Shown here in pieces: positions 32,912 to 42,869 of a DNA stretch of 64,000 bases (positions are counted from its first letter, which is position 1; every line of letters starts with the position of its first letter). The notes beneath the pieces are model-generated. The model was not told where the DNA came from. It did not search any database and worked only from the letters and a program-made list of their open reading frames with translations. The DNA is taken from positions 62,001 through 126,000 of the forward strand of contig JAFGWC010000046.1 of NCBI GenBank assembly GCA_016937695.1, written 5' to 3'. A program made the position numbers and the translations under genes. This DNA is from Bacteroidales bacterium (GTDB taxonomy: Bacteria; Bacteroidota; Bacteroidia; Bacteroidales; NBLH01).

Positions 32912-35809
32912 ATGGCAACAGAGAAATATATTTATCGCCACAATGGACCAAGAGATGAAGAAATTCCTTTAATGCTCAAAAAAATTGGAGTTAATTCAAT
33001 TGAGGAGTTAATTAATCAAACAATTCCTGCATCTATTAGATTAAATAAGCCTTTGGAATTATCAAAAGCTTTAACTGAACGTCAGTATTTTAGAAGAATT
33101 AAGGAAATTTCATCTAAAAATAAAGTTTTTGAAACATATATTGGTTTAGGATATTATGATACAATAACGCCTGCAGTAATTCAAAGAAATATTCTTGAAA
33201 ATCCTTCTTGGTACACTTCTTATACTCCATATCAAGCAGAAATTTCGCAAGGTAGATTAGAAGCATTGTTAAATTTCCAAACTATGGTAATGGAACTTAC
33301 CGGGATGGAACTTGCAAATGCTTCTCTTTTAGATGAAGGAACCGCTGCTGCTGAAGCTATGATTATGATGTATAATTTAAGATCAAGAGCTGATGCAAAA
33401 GCAGGTAAAAATGTTTTGTTTATCGATGAAAATATCTTTCCGCAAACTAAGGATGTTTTAATTACCAGAGCTAATCCTTTAGGTATTGAAATTCAATCTG
33501 GTAATTTTAATGAATGTAAATTGGATGATAAAATATTTGGCTGTATTATTCAATATCCTGCCGCTGATGGTAAAATTGAGGATTACAAAAGTTTTGTTGA
33601 ATGTGCTCATGAAAAAGGAAGCCTAGTTAGTGTTGCTGCCGATATTATGAGTCTTGCATTATTAACACCTCCTAGAGAGTGGAATGCTGATATTGTTTTT
33701 GGTTCTTCTCAACGTTTTGGAGTTCCTATGGGATATGGTGGACCTCATGCTGCTTTTTTTGCAACAAAAGATAGTTATAAAAGATCGATGCCGGGAAGAA
33801 TTATCGGTATCACTAAAGATAAGCATGATAATTTAGCTCTTAGAATGGCTTTGCAAACTCGCGAACAGCACATTAAACGTGAAAAAGCTACTTCTAATAT
33901 TTGTACAGCTCAGGCTTTATTGGCAACTATGGCCGGAATGTACGTTGTTTATCACGGTGGCGAAGGAATAAAAAGAATTGCACTTAATATTCATTCTACT
34001 GTTGGGATTTTATCTGAAGGATTAGTTAAACTTGGTTATAAACAAGAAAATCAAAATTTCTTTGATACAATAAAAGTTATTATTCCTGAAAATGTAGATA
34101 TCAAGCAAATTGAAAAACTTGCATTAGATAACGGAATTAATTTTAGATATATTTCTGATAAAGAAATTGGAATTACTGTTGACGAAACTACTCATATTCA
34201 GAATATTAATGATATTTTAAATGTATTTGCCAAAGCTAGTGGAAAATCAGTAACTGAAATATTAGAAATTGAAGATAAAATATACTTTGATAAAAAATTT
34301 GAGAGAACCAGCGAGTTTTTAAACTTAGACGTTTTTAAAAAATATCGTTCTGAAACAGAAATGATGCGTTACATAAAAAAATTGGACCGTAAAGATATTT
34401 CTTTAACACATTCAATGATTCCTTTAGGTTCTTGTACAATGAAATTAAATTCTGCAACTTCAATGCTTCCTTTAAGCTGGATTGAATTTAGTGGAATACA
34501 TCCATTTGTGCCTGAAAATCAAGCAGAAGGATATCATGAGCTATTTAAAGAATTGGAACACGATCTTTCTGTAATTACAGGATTTGATGATGTTTCATTA
34601 CAACCAAATTCTGGCGCAGCAGGTGAATATGCAGGCTTAATGGTTATTCGACAGTTTCATATAAATAATGGACAAGGGCACAGAGATGTTGTTTTAATTC
34701 CTTCATCTGCACACGGAACAAATCCGGCAAGTGGTGTAATGGCCGGAATGAAAGTTATAGTTGTTGAATGTGATGAAAATGGTAATATAAATGTTGATGA
34801 TTTAAGAAAAAAAGCAGAAGAGCATAAACAAAATTTATCTGCTTTTATGGTTACATACCCTTCAACTCATGGTGTTTTTGAAGAATCAATAATTGAAATG
34901 TGCGAGATTATTCATAAATGCGGTGGTCAGGTTTATATGGACGGTGCAAATATGAACGCACAAGTTGGCTTAACCAATCCTGGTTTGATAGGTGCTGATG
35001 TTTGTCATCTTAATTTGCATAAAACATTTGGAATACCACATGGTGGAGGCGGGCCGGGAGTTGGACCAATTGGAGTTGCCAAGCATCTTGTTGATTATTT
35101 ACCTTCGCATAGTGTTGTGAAAACAGGAGGTAAAAAAGGTATTTCGGCTGTTTCTTCTGCTCCATGGGGCAGTGCAAGTGTTTTAACAATTACTCATGCA
35201 TATATTAAAATGCTGGGAGTTAATGGATTAACAAATGTTACGAAAGCAGCAATATTAAATGCAAATTATTTGGCTAGTGCTTTAAAGGAATATTATAAAA
35301 TTCTTTATACAGGTAAAAATGGTCGAGTTGCACATGAAATGATAATGGAAGCTAGAAATTTTAAATCAGAAGCTGATATTACAGAAACTGATATTTCAAA
35401 AAGACTTATGGATTTTGGTTTTCACGCGCCAACTCTTTCTTTTCCTGTTCACGGAACGCTTATGGTTGAACCAACTGAAAGTGAATCTTTGCAAGAATTA
35501 AATAGATTTGTGGAAGCAATGGTTACAATTTATAATGAAATTCAGGAAATTAGAGAAGGTAAGGCTGATAAAGTTGATAATGTGCTCAAAAATGCACCTC
35601 ATACATCATCTCATATTTGTTCTGATACTTGGGAGCATTCTTATTCAAGATCAAAAGCTGCTTTTCCTTTAAGATGGGTTGAAGAAAATAAGTTTTGGCC
35701 AGGTTGTGCCAGAGTTGATGATGCTTATGGAGACAGAAATCTTTGTTGTACTTGTGCGCCAATTGATGAATACAGAAAAAATTTGTTTGATTTTAATGAG
35801 TTGAAATAG
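32912..35809 (+). CDS. gcvP: glycine dehydrogenase (decarboxylating), P-protein
   Basis: 965 aa, the fused single-chain form. The N-terminal half carries YTPYQAEISQGRLEALLNFQ near 109 and LLDEGTAAAEAM near 148. The C-terminal half has MIPLGSCTMKLN near 507, SAHGTNPASGVMAGM near 600 and the PLP lysine in LHKTFGIPHGGGGPG near 711. It decarboxylates glycine and passes the aminomethyl group to lipoyl-GcvH. gcvH and gcvT are not in the window, so it is transcribed alone, with a terminator 31 bp past its stop. Confidence 0.98.
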   Translation: MATEKYIYRHNGPRDEEIPLMLKKIGVNSIEELINQTIPASIRLNKPLELSKALTERQYFRRIKEISSKNKVFETYIGLGYYDTITPAVIQRNILENPSWYTSYTPYQAEISQGRLEALLNFQTMVMELTGMELANASLLDEGTAAAEAMIMMYNLRSRADAKAGKNVLFIDENIFPQTKDVLITRANPLGIEIQSGNFNECKLDDKIFGCIIQYPAADGKIEDYKSFVECAHEKGSLVSVAADIMSLALLTPPREWNADIVFGSSQRFGVPMGYGGPHAAFFATKDSYKRSMPGRIIGITKDKHDNLALRMALQTREQHIKREKATSNICTAQALLATMAGMYVVYHGGEGIKRIALNIHSTVGILSEGLVKLGYKQENQNFFDTIKVIIPENVDIKQIEKLALDNGINFRYISDKEIGITVDETTHIQNINDILNVFAKASGKSVTEILEIEDKIYFDKKFERTSEFLNLDVFKKYRSETEMMRYIKKLDRKDISLTHSMIPLGSCTMKLNSATSMLPLSWIEFSGIHPFVPENQAEGYHELFKELEHDLSVITGFDDVSLQPNSGAAGEYAGLMVIRQFHINNGQGHRDVVLIPSSAHGTNPASGVMAGMKVIVVECDENGNINVDDLRKKAEEHKQNLSAFMVTYPSTHGVFEESIIEMCEIIHKCGGQVYMDGANMNAQVGLTNPGLIGADVCHLNLHKTFGIPHGGGGPGVGPIGVAKHLVDYLPSHSVVKTGGKKGISAVSSAPWGSASVLTITHAYIKMLGVNGLTNVTKAAILNANYLASALKEYYKILYTGKNGRVAHEMIMEARNFKSEADITETDISKRLMDFGFHAPTLSFPVHGTLMVEPTESESLQELNRFVEAMVTIYNEIQEIREGKADKVDNVLKNAPHTSSHICSDTWEHSYSRSKAAFPLRWVEENKFWPGCARVDDAYGDRNLCCTCAPIDEYRKNLFDFNELK

Positions 35810-35839
35810 AAAAGTAATATTTAATTAACTTAACAGGAT

Positions 35840-35872
35840 AAAGTCGGAGATTTTTAAGTCTCCGACTTTTTT
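35840..35872 (+). terminator. terminator after gcvP
   Basis: AAAGTCGGAGA/TCTCCGACTTT, a perfect 11-bp stem with an 8-nt loop followed by a T run. It lies between the convergent gcvP and NlpC genes. Confidence 0.9.
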
Positions 35873-35877
35873 AATAT

Positions 35878-36384
35878 TTACATCTTAACTTTTCCTGATT
35901 TATAATAGGCTTTTTTATAATATTCCTGATCTAAATCATTTATTACTACGCCTTTAGATGCTGCATGAATAAATTTATTATCAGCAATATAAATTCCTAC
36001 ATGAGAAACCTTTTTTCCAGATGTTTTAAAAAAAATCAAATCGCCGGTTTTTAAGTTTTTTTTGCTGATTTTTTTTACATCTTTAAGCATGTCAAGTGAA
36101 TTTCTGTGTAGATTTTTATTATATACTTCTTTGTAAATTGAACTTACAAATCCGGAGCAATCTGTTCCTTTTCTTGATGTTCCGCCATATCTGTAAGGTG
36201 TTCCTTTCCAATCAGATATTGCTTTTATAAATTTTTTATCTTCATTGCCATTCAGTTGAACACCAAGCTTTTGCGAGTAAATAGCATAAAAGTTTTTAGT
36301 GTTATTATTAGTTACTCCGCATGAATTTAATATCAGTAATATTGAAATAAAAACGGTTGATAATTTTGATTCAGAATTTTTCAT
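35878..36384 (-). CDS. NlpC/P60 family lipoprotein
   Basis: 168 aa. A lipobox (LILNSCG) places the lipidated cysteine near residue 22. The NlpC/P60 cysteine peptidase domain has catalytic Cys in GTDCSGFVSSIY near 80, His in HVGIYIADNKF near 132 and the polar residue in FIHAASKGV near 144. Members cleave D-Glu-diaminopimelate bonds in peptidoglycan. It is last of the leftward group PASTA-T9SS protein-rluD-ddl, fitting a cell-wall theme, but has its own TATTTTTG box at 36421-36428. Confidence 0.93.
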   Translation of the reverse strand: MKNSESKLSTVFISILLILNSCGVTNNNTKNFYAIYSQKLGVQLNGNEDKKFIKAISDWKGTPYRYGGTSRKGTDCSGFVSSIYKEVYNKNLHRNSLDMLKDVKKISKKNLKTGDLIFFKTSGKKVSHVGIYIADNKFIHAASKGVVINDLDQEYYKKAYYKSGKVKM

Positions 36385-36420
36385 AATTTATATTTTTATA
36401 ATAAAATTTTACTTTTATTA

Positions 36421-36428
36421 CAAAAATA
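36421..36428 (-). promoter_or_regulatory. NlpC lipoprotein promoter, -7 box
   Basis: TATTTTTG on the minus strand, 37 nt before the ATG, in the gap after ddl. Confidence 0.5.
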
Positions 36429-36459
36429 TAAACTTTAATTTTTAAAAGCAAATAAAACT

Positions 36460-37449
36460 TTACAAATTGTATGTATTGATGGAATTTTCTATTATATCTG
36501 TAAGTAAATCTTTCATCTCTACTCCATATTCTTTAATTTGTTTTGGAACAAGGCTTGCGGCTGTCATTCCCGGAATTGTATTAATTTCAAGAAAATAAAA
36601 AGTATCATTTTTTAAAATGAAATCAACTCTTACAATACCTGAACAATTCAAATAATCATATATTTGAGATGAAAGTTCTTGCGATTTTTTAGTTAATTCA
36701 GCACTAATTCTGGCCGGAATAATTTCCTGAGTTTTTTTATCGTTATATTTAGCTTCGTAATCGAAAAATTCGTTTGCGCTAACTATTTCTATTGGTGTAA
36801 AAATGTAATCTTTATTTTTAGTTTTAACCAATCCAACTGTAATTTCAGTTCCTTCAATAAATTGCTCAATTATTACCTGATTAGATTCTTTAAATGCAAT
36901 TTCGATAGCAGAAATTAAATCTTCTTGTTTTTTTACTTTTGATATTCCAAAACTTGAGCCGCCTTCGTTTGGTTTAACAAAGCAAGGCAAGCCTGTTTTT
37001 GATATAATGCTTTCATTATCAATATTTTGACCTTTAATTAAAAGTACTGAATTTGCAATATTAATATTTGATTGCCTTAAAACAGTATTGCAATAATATT
37101 TGTTAAAAGTTAAGGCCGAGCATAATACATTGCAAGATGTATAAGGCAATTTTATCATATCAAAATATGATTGGAGTTTACCGTCTTCTCCCGGTGTTCC
37201 GTGGATAGCAATATATGCACAATCAAACTTAACTTTTTTACCATTATCGTTAAAGCTAAAATCGTTTTTGTTGATTATTAAACCGCAATATAAATCGCTT
37301 GTTAATTCCCAGTCGCTTCCTTTTATTGTAACAACATAAACGTTAAACTTTTCTTTGTCAATTTCATTGGCAATTTTTTCACCGCTCTGCAATGAGATAA
37401 AATATTCGGACGAATTTCCACCAACAACAACAGCAATGTTTTTTTTCAT
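36460..37449 (-). CDS. ddl: D-alanine-D-alanine ligase
   Basis: 329 aa ATP-grasp enzyme: AVVVGGNSSEYFISLQSGEK at the start, AIHGTPGEDGKLQSYFDMIK near 85, LPCFVKPNEGGSSFGISKV near 153, EQFIEGTEITVGLV near 200 and the metal-binding end LEINTIPGMTAASLVPKQ. It makes the D-Ala-D-Ala dipeptide for peptidoglycan stem peptides. Follows rluD by 46 nt on the same strand. Confidence 0.97.
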   Translation of the reverse strand: MKKNIAVVVGGNSSEYFISLQSGEKIANEIDKEKFNVYVVTIKGSDWELTSDLYCGLIINKNDFSFNDNGKKVKFDCAYIAIHGTPGEDGKLQSYFDMIKLPYTSCNVLCSALTFNKYYCNTVLRQSNINIANSVLLIKGQNIDNESIISKTGLPCFVKPNEGGSSFGISKVKKQEDLISAIEIAFKESNQVIIEQFIEGTEITVGLVKTKNKDYIFTPIEIVSANEFFDYEAKYNDKKTQEIIPARISAELTKKSQELSSQIYDYLNCSGIVRVDFILKNDTFYFLEINTIPGMTAASLVPKQIKEYGVEMKDLLTDIIENSINTYNL

Positions 37450-37495
37450 CTTTCTATAATTTATATTTTACTGATTTATAATGATTTATAAAAAA

Positions 37496-38521
37496 TTAAT
37501 CTTCAAGTTTATGTATTGCATAATTTTGCCATTTTTCAATTGCTTGAGCCATATCTTCAGGTATTTCAGAATCAAAAAACATTTCTTCGCCTGTTTTTGG
37601 ATGTGTAAAGCCTAATGATTTTGCATGTAAAGCTTGTCGAGGCAATATATTAAAGCAGTTTTGTACAAATTGTTTGTATTTTGTAAAAGTAGTTCCTTTT
37701 AAAATTTTTTCGCCGCCATATTCGTCATCATTAAATAACGGATGTCCAATATATTTCATATGCGCTCTTATTTGGTGAGTGCGTCCGGTTTCCAGTTTAC
37801 ATTCAATTAAACTCACATATCCAAATCTTTCTAAAACTTTATAATGAGTTACAGCATGTTTTCCATATTCGCCGTCAGGAAATACCTGCATTACTTTTCT
37901 GTTTTTTAAATTTCGGCCGATATTTCCGGTAATTGTACCTTCATCGTCATCAAAATTTCCCCAAACCAATGCTATATATTTTCTGTTTGTTGTTCTATCG
38001 AAAAATTGTTTTGATAATTTTGTTTTTGCCTCTTCTGTTTTTGCAATTAATAAAATACCTGATGTGTTTTTATCAATTCTGTGAACTAATCCAGGACGTG
38101 GATCATCACTTTCAAATAAAGGTAAATTTTTTAAGTGATATGCTAAAGCATTAACTAAAGTACCTGAATAATGACCATAACTTGGGTGAACAACCATTCC
38201 AGGCCTTTTGTTAACTAAAAGTATTTCATCATCTTCATAAATAATATCTATTGGAATATCTTCAGCTATTATTTCTATTTCTCTTGGTGGATATTCAAAA
38301 ACTATAGTAATTTCATCTGATGGCCTAACTTTATAGTTTGCTTTTACCGAATTTCCATTTACTAATATGTTTCCGCCTGAAGCAGCTTCTTGAATTCTGT
38401 TTCTTGAAATATTTTCTATTTTATTAAATAAATATTTATCTATTCTTAAAGGCGATTGACCTTTATCTACAATATATTTGAAATGTTCAAATAATTCATT
38501 ATCATCTTCTTGTTCAAGCAT
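37496..38521 (-). CDS. rluD: RluA-family 23S rRNA pseudouridine synthase (RluD-type)
   Basis: 341 aa. An N-terminal S4 RNA-binding domain (about 20-80: LRIDKYLFNKIENISRNRIQ, GNILVNGNSVKANYKVRPSD) precedes the catalytic domain with PGMVVHPSYGHYSGTLVNAL and the catalytic aspartate in RPGLVHRIDKNTSGILLIAK near 148. It modifies uridines in 23S rRNA (RluD: positions 1911, 1915, 1917 in E. coli). Between the T9SS-sorted protein and ddl, same strand. Confidence 0.93.
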   Translation of the reverse strand: MLEQEDDNELFEHFKYIVDKGQSPLRIDKYLFNKIENISRNRIQEAASGGNILVNGNSVKANYKVRPSDEITIVFEYPPREIEIIAEDIPIDIIYEDDEILLVNKRPGMVVHPSYGHYSGTLVNALAYHLKNLPLFESDDPRPGLVHRIDKNTSGILLIAKTEEAKTKLSKQFFDRTTNRKYIALVWGNFDDDEGTITGNIGRNLKNRKVMQVFPDGEYGKHAVTHYKVLERFGYVSLIECKLETGRTHQIRAHMKYIGHPLFNDDEYGGEKILKGTTFTKYKQFVQNCFNILPRQALHAKSLGFTHPKTGEEMFFDSEIPEDMAQAIEKWQNYAIHKLED

Positions 38522-38670
38522 TTGGAAAAATTATATGTGTTTTTTGCACTAAACTTTTTTTTTGGTTTGTTGATTTTAAGTTATTGATTATAAGCGTAGT
38601 AGTTAATATAAACTATGCTTTTTTAATTAATGATTAATAACTCAGATTTGTATTCAGATATGAAATATAA

Positions 38671-40575
38671 TTATAATTTTATTAGTTTTTTTGTAACTAT
38701 TAATTGCTGTTTTTCATTAATAATTTTAATTATATATATTCCTTTCTCTAAATTTCTAATGTTTATTGAAGTATTATTTTCTATAATATCTTGTTGCATT
38801 AATTTTCCGTTAAGGCTGTATATATTAATTGTATTTTTTTCAAAGTAATTTTGATTTTTAATATTTATAAATAATATTTCGTTTGCCGGATTTGGATAAA
38901 TATTTACATCAGCTGTAATAGCTTTAATCTTTTCAATTCCGGTGCTCAGTTTGTGTCCCAGAACTGGTCTAATCATTAAAGAGCCTGGAAATAATGACTC
39001 TTTCCAAGTTCCTGAAATATTATAAAATGTATTTTCATTATGGAATCTATTAATATCAAATCCAATATTTAACATGTCAGTTGTTGTTTGTGTCCAGCCA
39101 ACATAAATATCTCCTTCAACAATTAATGTAGTATCTGTAATATGGAAAGTATGAAATTTATTCAGTTCATCCTCATATTCAGGACGATAGCCTTCTTTTT
39201 GATAAATAATTTCACCAGGCTCACCGTTGCCGTTATCTTTCCAAACTGTTAAGTAAAAATATTTTTGACTGTTGTCGAAAAGAGTTCTGTTAAAATACAT
39301 ATCAACTGCAACAAGAGTATCTCTTTTTCTTATATTAAAACGGCTGGCTAATTTGGCATTTTCTGTTCCTTCGCCTGTAATTCCGTAACCCATTTCTGCG
39401 GTTCCATCGTCATATGAATAGTAGTTATAGAATTTTTGATAAAATGTAATTTCATTATTGTTTTTATAGTCAAATCCGTCTGTTACAAGTACACTTTTTA
39501 TTTTAAATCTTGCAGAATCTGTGCTTGAACTCGAAAATACATAGTTTGGAGGTGCATAAAAGTGTTTTAATTCGGATGCTGATAAATTATAAGATCCTGC
39601 AAAAAGAGGATCATTGTCTTTAGTAGCCATTTCATCAGTAAAAACAAAGTATAAGCTGTCGATTAAACGAGTTACATTATCATTATTTTTATAGTAAATG
39701 TTAATATTTGAGCTAATTTCGTTTGCCGGATTTACAAGATAATGACTCCATGGCATTTGTTCGTAATCTTTTAAAAATGAGCTCATTGGTTCAGTAAAAG
39801 CAACATCATGATGTACTAAATCTGATGAGTTTCTGCCTCTGTTTAAATATACATAGTCTATATGCCAGTGGTCAACATTTCCAACTTTACTTGGAATACT
39901 ATTTGTTGATAAACTTACCTTGTTTTTAAATCTAAATTTAAAATTATATTTTAGGTATTTTTCATCACTTATGTGGATTATAACTTGCTTAAAATCAGAG
40001 TTTTCAGAGCCTTTCATCTGCCAAATAGTATTCCAAGTAGCTTCATCAGGCGCATAAAATTCTAGATATAATGAATCTTTTTCTTCAGGTTCATCGCCAA
40101 AGCCTTGTGGTTGGTAATAAAAACTTAAATAAATAGTATTGTCGCCAGGATAATCGAGATTAATTGTTTGAGAGCTCAAATAATCAGCAATAAAAGAATT
40201 TCCGTAGTTTGCTGCTTCATAAAATTCACCTGTATTAGAAATTGCATCAAAAGTTGCAACACCAATTGATGGTGGTTGGTATGGATAAGAACTATTTATA
40301 AATGCAAAGCTATCTGTCCATAAATCTGTATTCGGATATAAATCTGAAGTTGAAAAATCATCAAAAAAAGGTAGTTCAACAATAATTGCATCTTTATTCT
40401 GTTTTTCGCTTGTTTTATTTATATTGTTGATTATTAAAGGATTAACTTCTAAACCAACAAGCTGTTCTTGGGCAAAAGAAATACTGTTGTTTATAAAAAA
40501 TAGAATATAAACGAATAAAAACTTAATTATTCTCTTTTTTTTTAATATATTTTTAATGTTAGTTGTTTTAAGCAT
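38671..40575 (-). CDS. secreted protein with T9SS type A sorting domain
   Basis: 634 aa. A signal peptide (about 10-35, SISFAQE) is followed by a large beta-rich region with no recognised enzyme motif; it contains aromatic-rich segments such as FDDFSTSDLYPNTDLWTDSF typical of Bacteroidota surface proteins. The last 75 residues form the sorting domain: ADVNIYPNPANEILFINI, then TINIYSLNGKLMQQ and NLEKGIYIIKIINEKQQLIV. The protein is therefore exported and cell-surface attached or released by type 9 secretion. It starts 1 nt after the PASTA gene ends, so the two are co-transcribed. Confidence 0.92.
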   Translation of the reverse strand: MLKTTNIKNILKKKRIIKFLFVYILFFINNSISFAQEQLVGLEVNPLIINNINKTSEKQNKDAIIVELPFFDDFSTSDLYPNTDLWTDSFAFINSSYPYQPPSIGVATFDAISNTGEFYEAANYGNSFIADYLSSQTINLDYPGDNTIYLSFYYQPQGFGDEPEEKDSLYLEFYAPDEATWNTIWQMKGSENSDFKQVIIHISDEKYLKYNFKFRFKNKVSLSTNSIPSKVGNVDHWHIDYVYLNRGRNSSDLVHHDVAFTEPMSSFLKDYEQMPWSHYLVNPANEISSNINIYYKNNDNVTRLIDSLYFVFTDEMATKDNDPLFAGSYNLSASELKHFYAPPNYVFSSSSTDSARFKIKSVLVTDGFDYKNNNEITFYQKFYNYYSYDDGTAEMGYGITGEGTENAKLASRFNIRKRDTLVAVDMYFNRTLFDNSQKYFYLTVWKDNGNGEPGEIIYQKEGYRPEYEDELNKFHTFHITDTTLIVEGDIYVGWTQTTTDMLNIGFDINRFHNENTFYNISGTWKESLFPGSLMIRPVLGHKLSTGIEKIKAITADVNIYPNPANEILFINIKNQNYFEKNTINIYSLNGKLMQQDIIENNTSINIRNLEKGIYIIKIINEKQQLIVTKKLIKL

Positions 40576-40576
40576 T

Positions 40577-41389
40577 TTATTTGTTTAATTCTAATGAAAG
40601 CCAAACATCAATAGAAGAACCGATTGTGGTTTGTGTGTTTGGAATAGGTGTTTGTTTCCATATAACAGCATTAAGGCTGTCTTCTGTAGAAATTACAGAA
40701 TTATCAAAAACTAAAGCCCCAATATTAAGCGATAAATCAGTTGCTTTTTGGAAAGCTTCATCTTTTGTTAGGTTTAATAAATCAGGAACAATTGTAATTT
40801 TATCTGATTTTCCCATTCCAAGAATTAAATCAATAACTGAGTTTTTTTCAATAGGTGTTCCAGGCTTAATAGCTCTTCCATTATAAATTTGTTCAAGAAC
40901 ATTGTTTGTTGCAATATCCGGAACATATTTTAAATTCCCGATTCTTAAACCATAAGTTTCAATATCAGCTTTAGCTTGAATTAGAGAAACATTTGTAAAA
41001 TCTGGCATTAATATTCTTTGCGGATTAAATGTTTTTATTGTAAGTAAAATTGTTCTTCCTTCTTTAACTTTAAATCCAGCTGGTGGAACTTGTGCTATAA
41101 CAGTTCCTTTTTTTCCCGGAGCATTATAAACGGAATCAATAATTTTAAAATTTAAATCTTTTTCATCAGCAATTTTGTTAACTTGTTTCATTTCTAATCC
41201 TGTAAAGTCAGGCACAGAAAGACCTTCGCCATGATGAGTTATTATTTTTAATGATAAAAAAGAAGCGTATATAAAGATAATTAATAGTACAAATGCAATT
41301 AAAATTTGTCTTAAAATTATATTTGAAGCAATTAATAGCTTCACGCTAGTTAAAAAATTTAAGAATTTATTTTTAATGTCAATATTCAT
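40577..41389 (-). CDS. membrane-anchored PASTA-repeat protein
   Basis: 270 aa. A short cytoplasmic tail and one membrane helix (about 25-48, RQILIAFVLLIIFIYASFLS) precede three PASTA repeats (about 55-120, 125-193, 198-268: SVPDFTGLEMKQVNKIADEK, MPDFTNVSLIQAKADIETYG, VPDLLNLTKDEAFQKATDLS). PASTA domains bind peptidoglycan-like ligands. There is no kinase or penicillin-binding domain, so this is a stand-alone form common in Bacteroidota beside rluD and ddl. First gene of its operon, with a TATCTTTG box at 41441-41448. Confidence 0.93.
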   Translation of the reverse strand: MNIDIKNKFLNFLTSVKLLIASNIILRQILIAFVLLIIFIYASFLSLKIITHHGEGLSVPDFTGLEMKQVNKIADEKDLNFKIIDSVYNAPGKKGTVIAQVPPAGFKVKEGRTILLTIKTFNPQRILMPDFTNVSLIQAKADIETYGLRIGNLKYVPDIATNNVLEQIYNGRAIKPGTPIEKNSVIDLILGMGKSDKITIVPDLLNLTKDEAFQKATDLSLNIGALVFDNSVISTEDSLNAVIWKQTPIPNTQTTIGSSIDVWLSLELNK

Positions 41390-41440
41390 TTTCCAGAGCT
41401 TTTAAAAAAAAGATAATTTTGTTTCGATTTAACGTTTTAG

Positions 41441-41448
41441 CAAAGATA
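41441..41448 (-). promoter_or_regulatory. PASTA operon promoter, -7 box
   Basis: TATCTTTG on the minus strand, 52 nt before the PASTA-protein ATG. Confidence 0.55.
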
Positions 41449-41546
41449 AAATTATATGTTTAATATTTAAAGTGTTGAAAAAATATTTTATGAACTAACA
41501 AAAACAAATAATGGCTAAAAATAATTCGCAATTTCTATTTGTTTAT

Positions 41547-42674
41547 TTATGAAAAATCATTAACAACATTATACAAAGTGTCTCTTTCAATAGGAATTCG
41601 ATTTACTTCTTTTATTAAATTAACTAATTCTTGTGATGTCATAGTTGGAGTTTTATCTTCAACTCCTGCCATTGAATAAATTTTTGTTGTATCATCAATA
41701 GTTCCGTCAATATCATCAACACCAAAAGAAAGTGCAATTTGAGCAGTTTCTTTTCCAATCATTGGCCAATATGCTTTTATGTGGTCAAAATTATCTAAGA
41801 AAATACGTGATACAGCATAATTTTTCAAATCTTCAATAGTTGAAACTTCACCAATGTATGATAAATTATTATTGGCTTTTCTGAATTTTAGTGGAATATA
41901 TGTGTTAAATCCGTTTGTTTCGTCTTGTAAGTCTCTTAATTTATTCATATGGTCAATTCTATCTGCATACGATTCAATATGTCCGTATAAAATTGTTGCA
42001 TTAGAAGGAATACCAACTTGATGTGCTGTTTTGTGAATATTAAGCCACATTTCTGTGGATGATTTTTCATCACAAACTTGTTTTCTGATTTCCGGATTAA
42101 ATATCTCAGCTCCTCCACCCGGTATTGAGTCTAATCCATATTCTTTAAGCTTTATTAAACCGTCTTTGATAGACATTTTGGCTTTTTTTATCATAAAATC
42201 AAGCTCAACTGCAGTAAATGCTTTTACATGAATATCAGGTAAAACTTTTTTAATTTCCTGAATCATATTTCCATAATAATGTAAATCTCTTTTTGGATGA
42301 ACTCCGCCAACAATATGAACTTCTGTAACTGCTTGTTCTTTATATTTTTTAGCGATATCAATTATTTGTTCCAATGAATATTCCCAAGCATCTACATCAC
42401 CAATTTTTCTAACATATGAGCAAAATTTACAATTATAAATGCAAATATTTGTTGGCTCAATATGAAAATTCCGATTGAAATAAGTATTATGTCCGTGTTT
42501 TCGCTCTCTAACAATATTTGCTAAAGTTCCTAAAAAACCAAGTTCGCCTTTTTCGTATAAAATAATTCCTTCTTCAACAGTTATTCTATCATTATTTATT
42601 ACTTTTTTAGCAATATCTTTTAATTCGGCTTTAATTTCAGTTAGTAAAATGGATTCTATATTATTATTTGACAT
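41547..42674 (-). CDS. mqnE: aminofutalosine synthase
   Basis: 375 aa radical SAM enzyme. The iron-sulfur cysteines are in CIYNCKFCSYVRK near 83, preceded by HIEPTNI. The MqnE-type motif VHIVGGVHPKRDLHYYG lies near 121 and PGGGAEIFNPEIRKQVC near 190. MqnE joins 3-[(1-carboxyvinyl)oxy]benzoate and SAM to form 6-amino-6-deoxyfutalosine in menaquinone synthesis. MqnC is close in sequence; the GGVHP and overall pattern favour MqnE. No other mqn genes are in the window. A TAAATTTG box lies at 42706-42713. Confidence 0.9.
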   Translation of the reverse strand: MSNNNIESILLTEIKAELKDIAKKVINNDRITVEEGIILYEKGELGFLGTLANIVRERKHGHNTYFNRNFHIEPTNICIYNCKFCSYVRKIGDVDAWEYSLEQIIDIAKKYKEQAVTEVHIVGGVHPKRDLHYYGNMIQEIKKVLPDIHVKAFTAVELDFMIKKAKMSIKDGLIKLKEYGLDSIPGGGAEIFNPEIRKQVCDEKSSTEMWLNIHKTAHQVGIPSNATILYGHIESYADRIDHMNKLRDLQDETNGFNTYIPLKFRKANNNLSYIGEVSTIEDLKNYAVSRIFLDNFDHIKAYWPMIGKETAQIALSFGVDDIDGTIDDTTKIYSMAGVEDKTPTMTSQELVNLIKEVNRIPIERDTLYNVVNDFS

Positions 42675-42705
42675 TTTATTTGTTTTGATTATTAAAATTT
42701 AAAAG

Positions 42706-42713
42706 CAAATTTA
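42706..42713 (-). promoter_or_regulatory. mqnE promoter, -7 box
   Basis: TAAATTTG on the minus strand, 32 nt before the mqnE ATG. Confidence 0.5.
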
Positions 42714-42764
42714 CAAAAAAAACAGCCTTATTATTATTATTTTAAATACATATATTTATAAAAT

Positions 42765-42793
42765 TAAAAAACCCTTCTTGTTTAAAGAAGGGC
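42765..42793 (-). terminator. terminator after rpmH
   Basis: CCCTTCTT/AAGAAGGG stem (42773-42780 with 42786-42793), loop GTTTA. The A run on its left gives the U tract on the minus strand. Confidence 0.85.
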
Positions 42794-42869
42794 TGAAATT
42801 ATAATTTGAATTATATTATTTAAAAATAAATAAACAATTTATTTGAAATATTTTTATATAAAGCTAAAA

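Noticed and set aside
38592-38624. Terminator between the T9SS-sorted gene and rluD
   Set aside because: The AGCGTAGT/ACTATGCT stem has its T run only on the plus strand, where no gene is read, and a mismatch on the minus strand.
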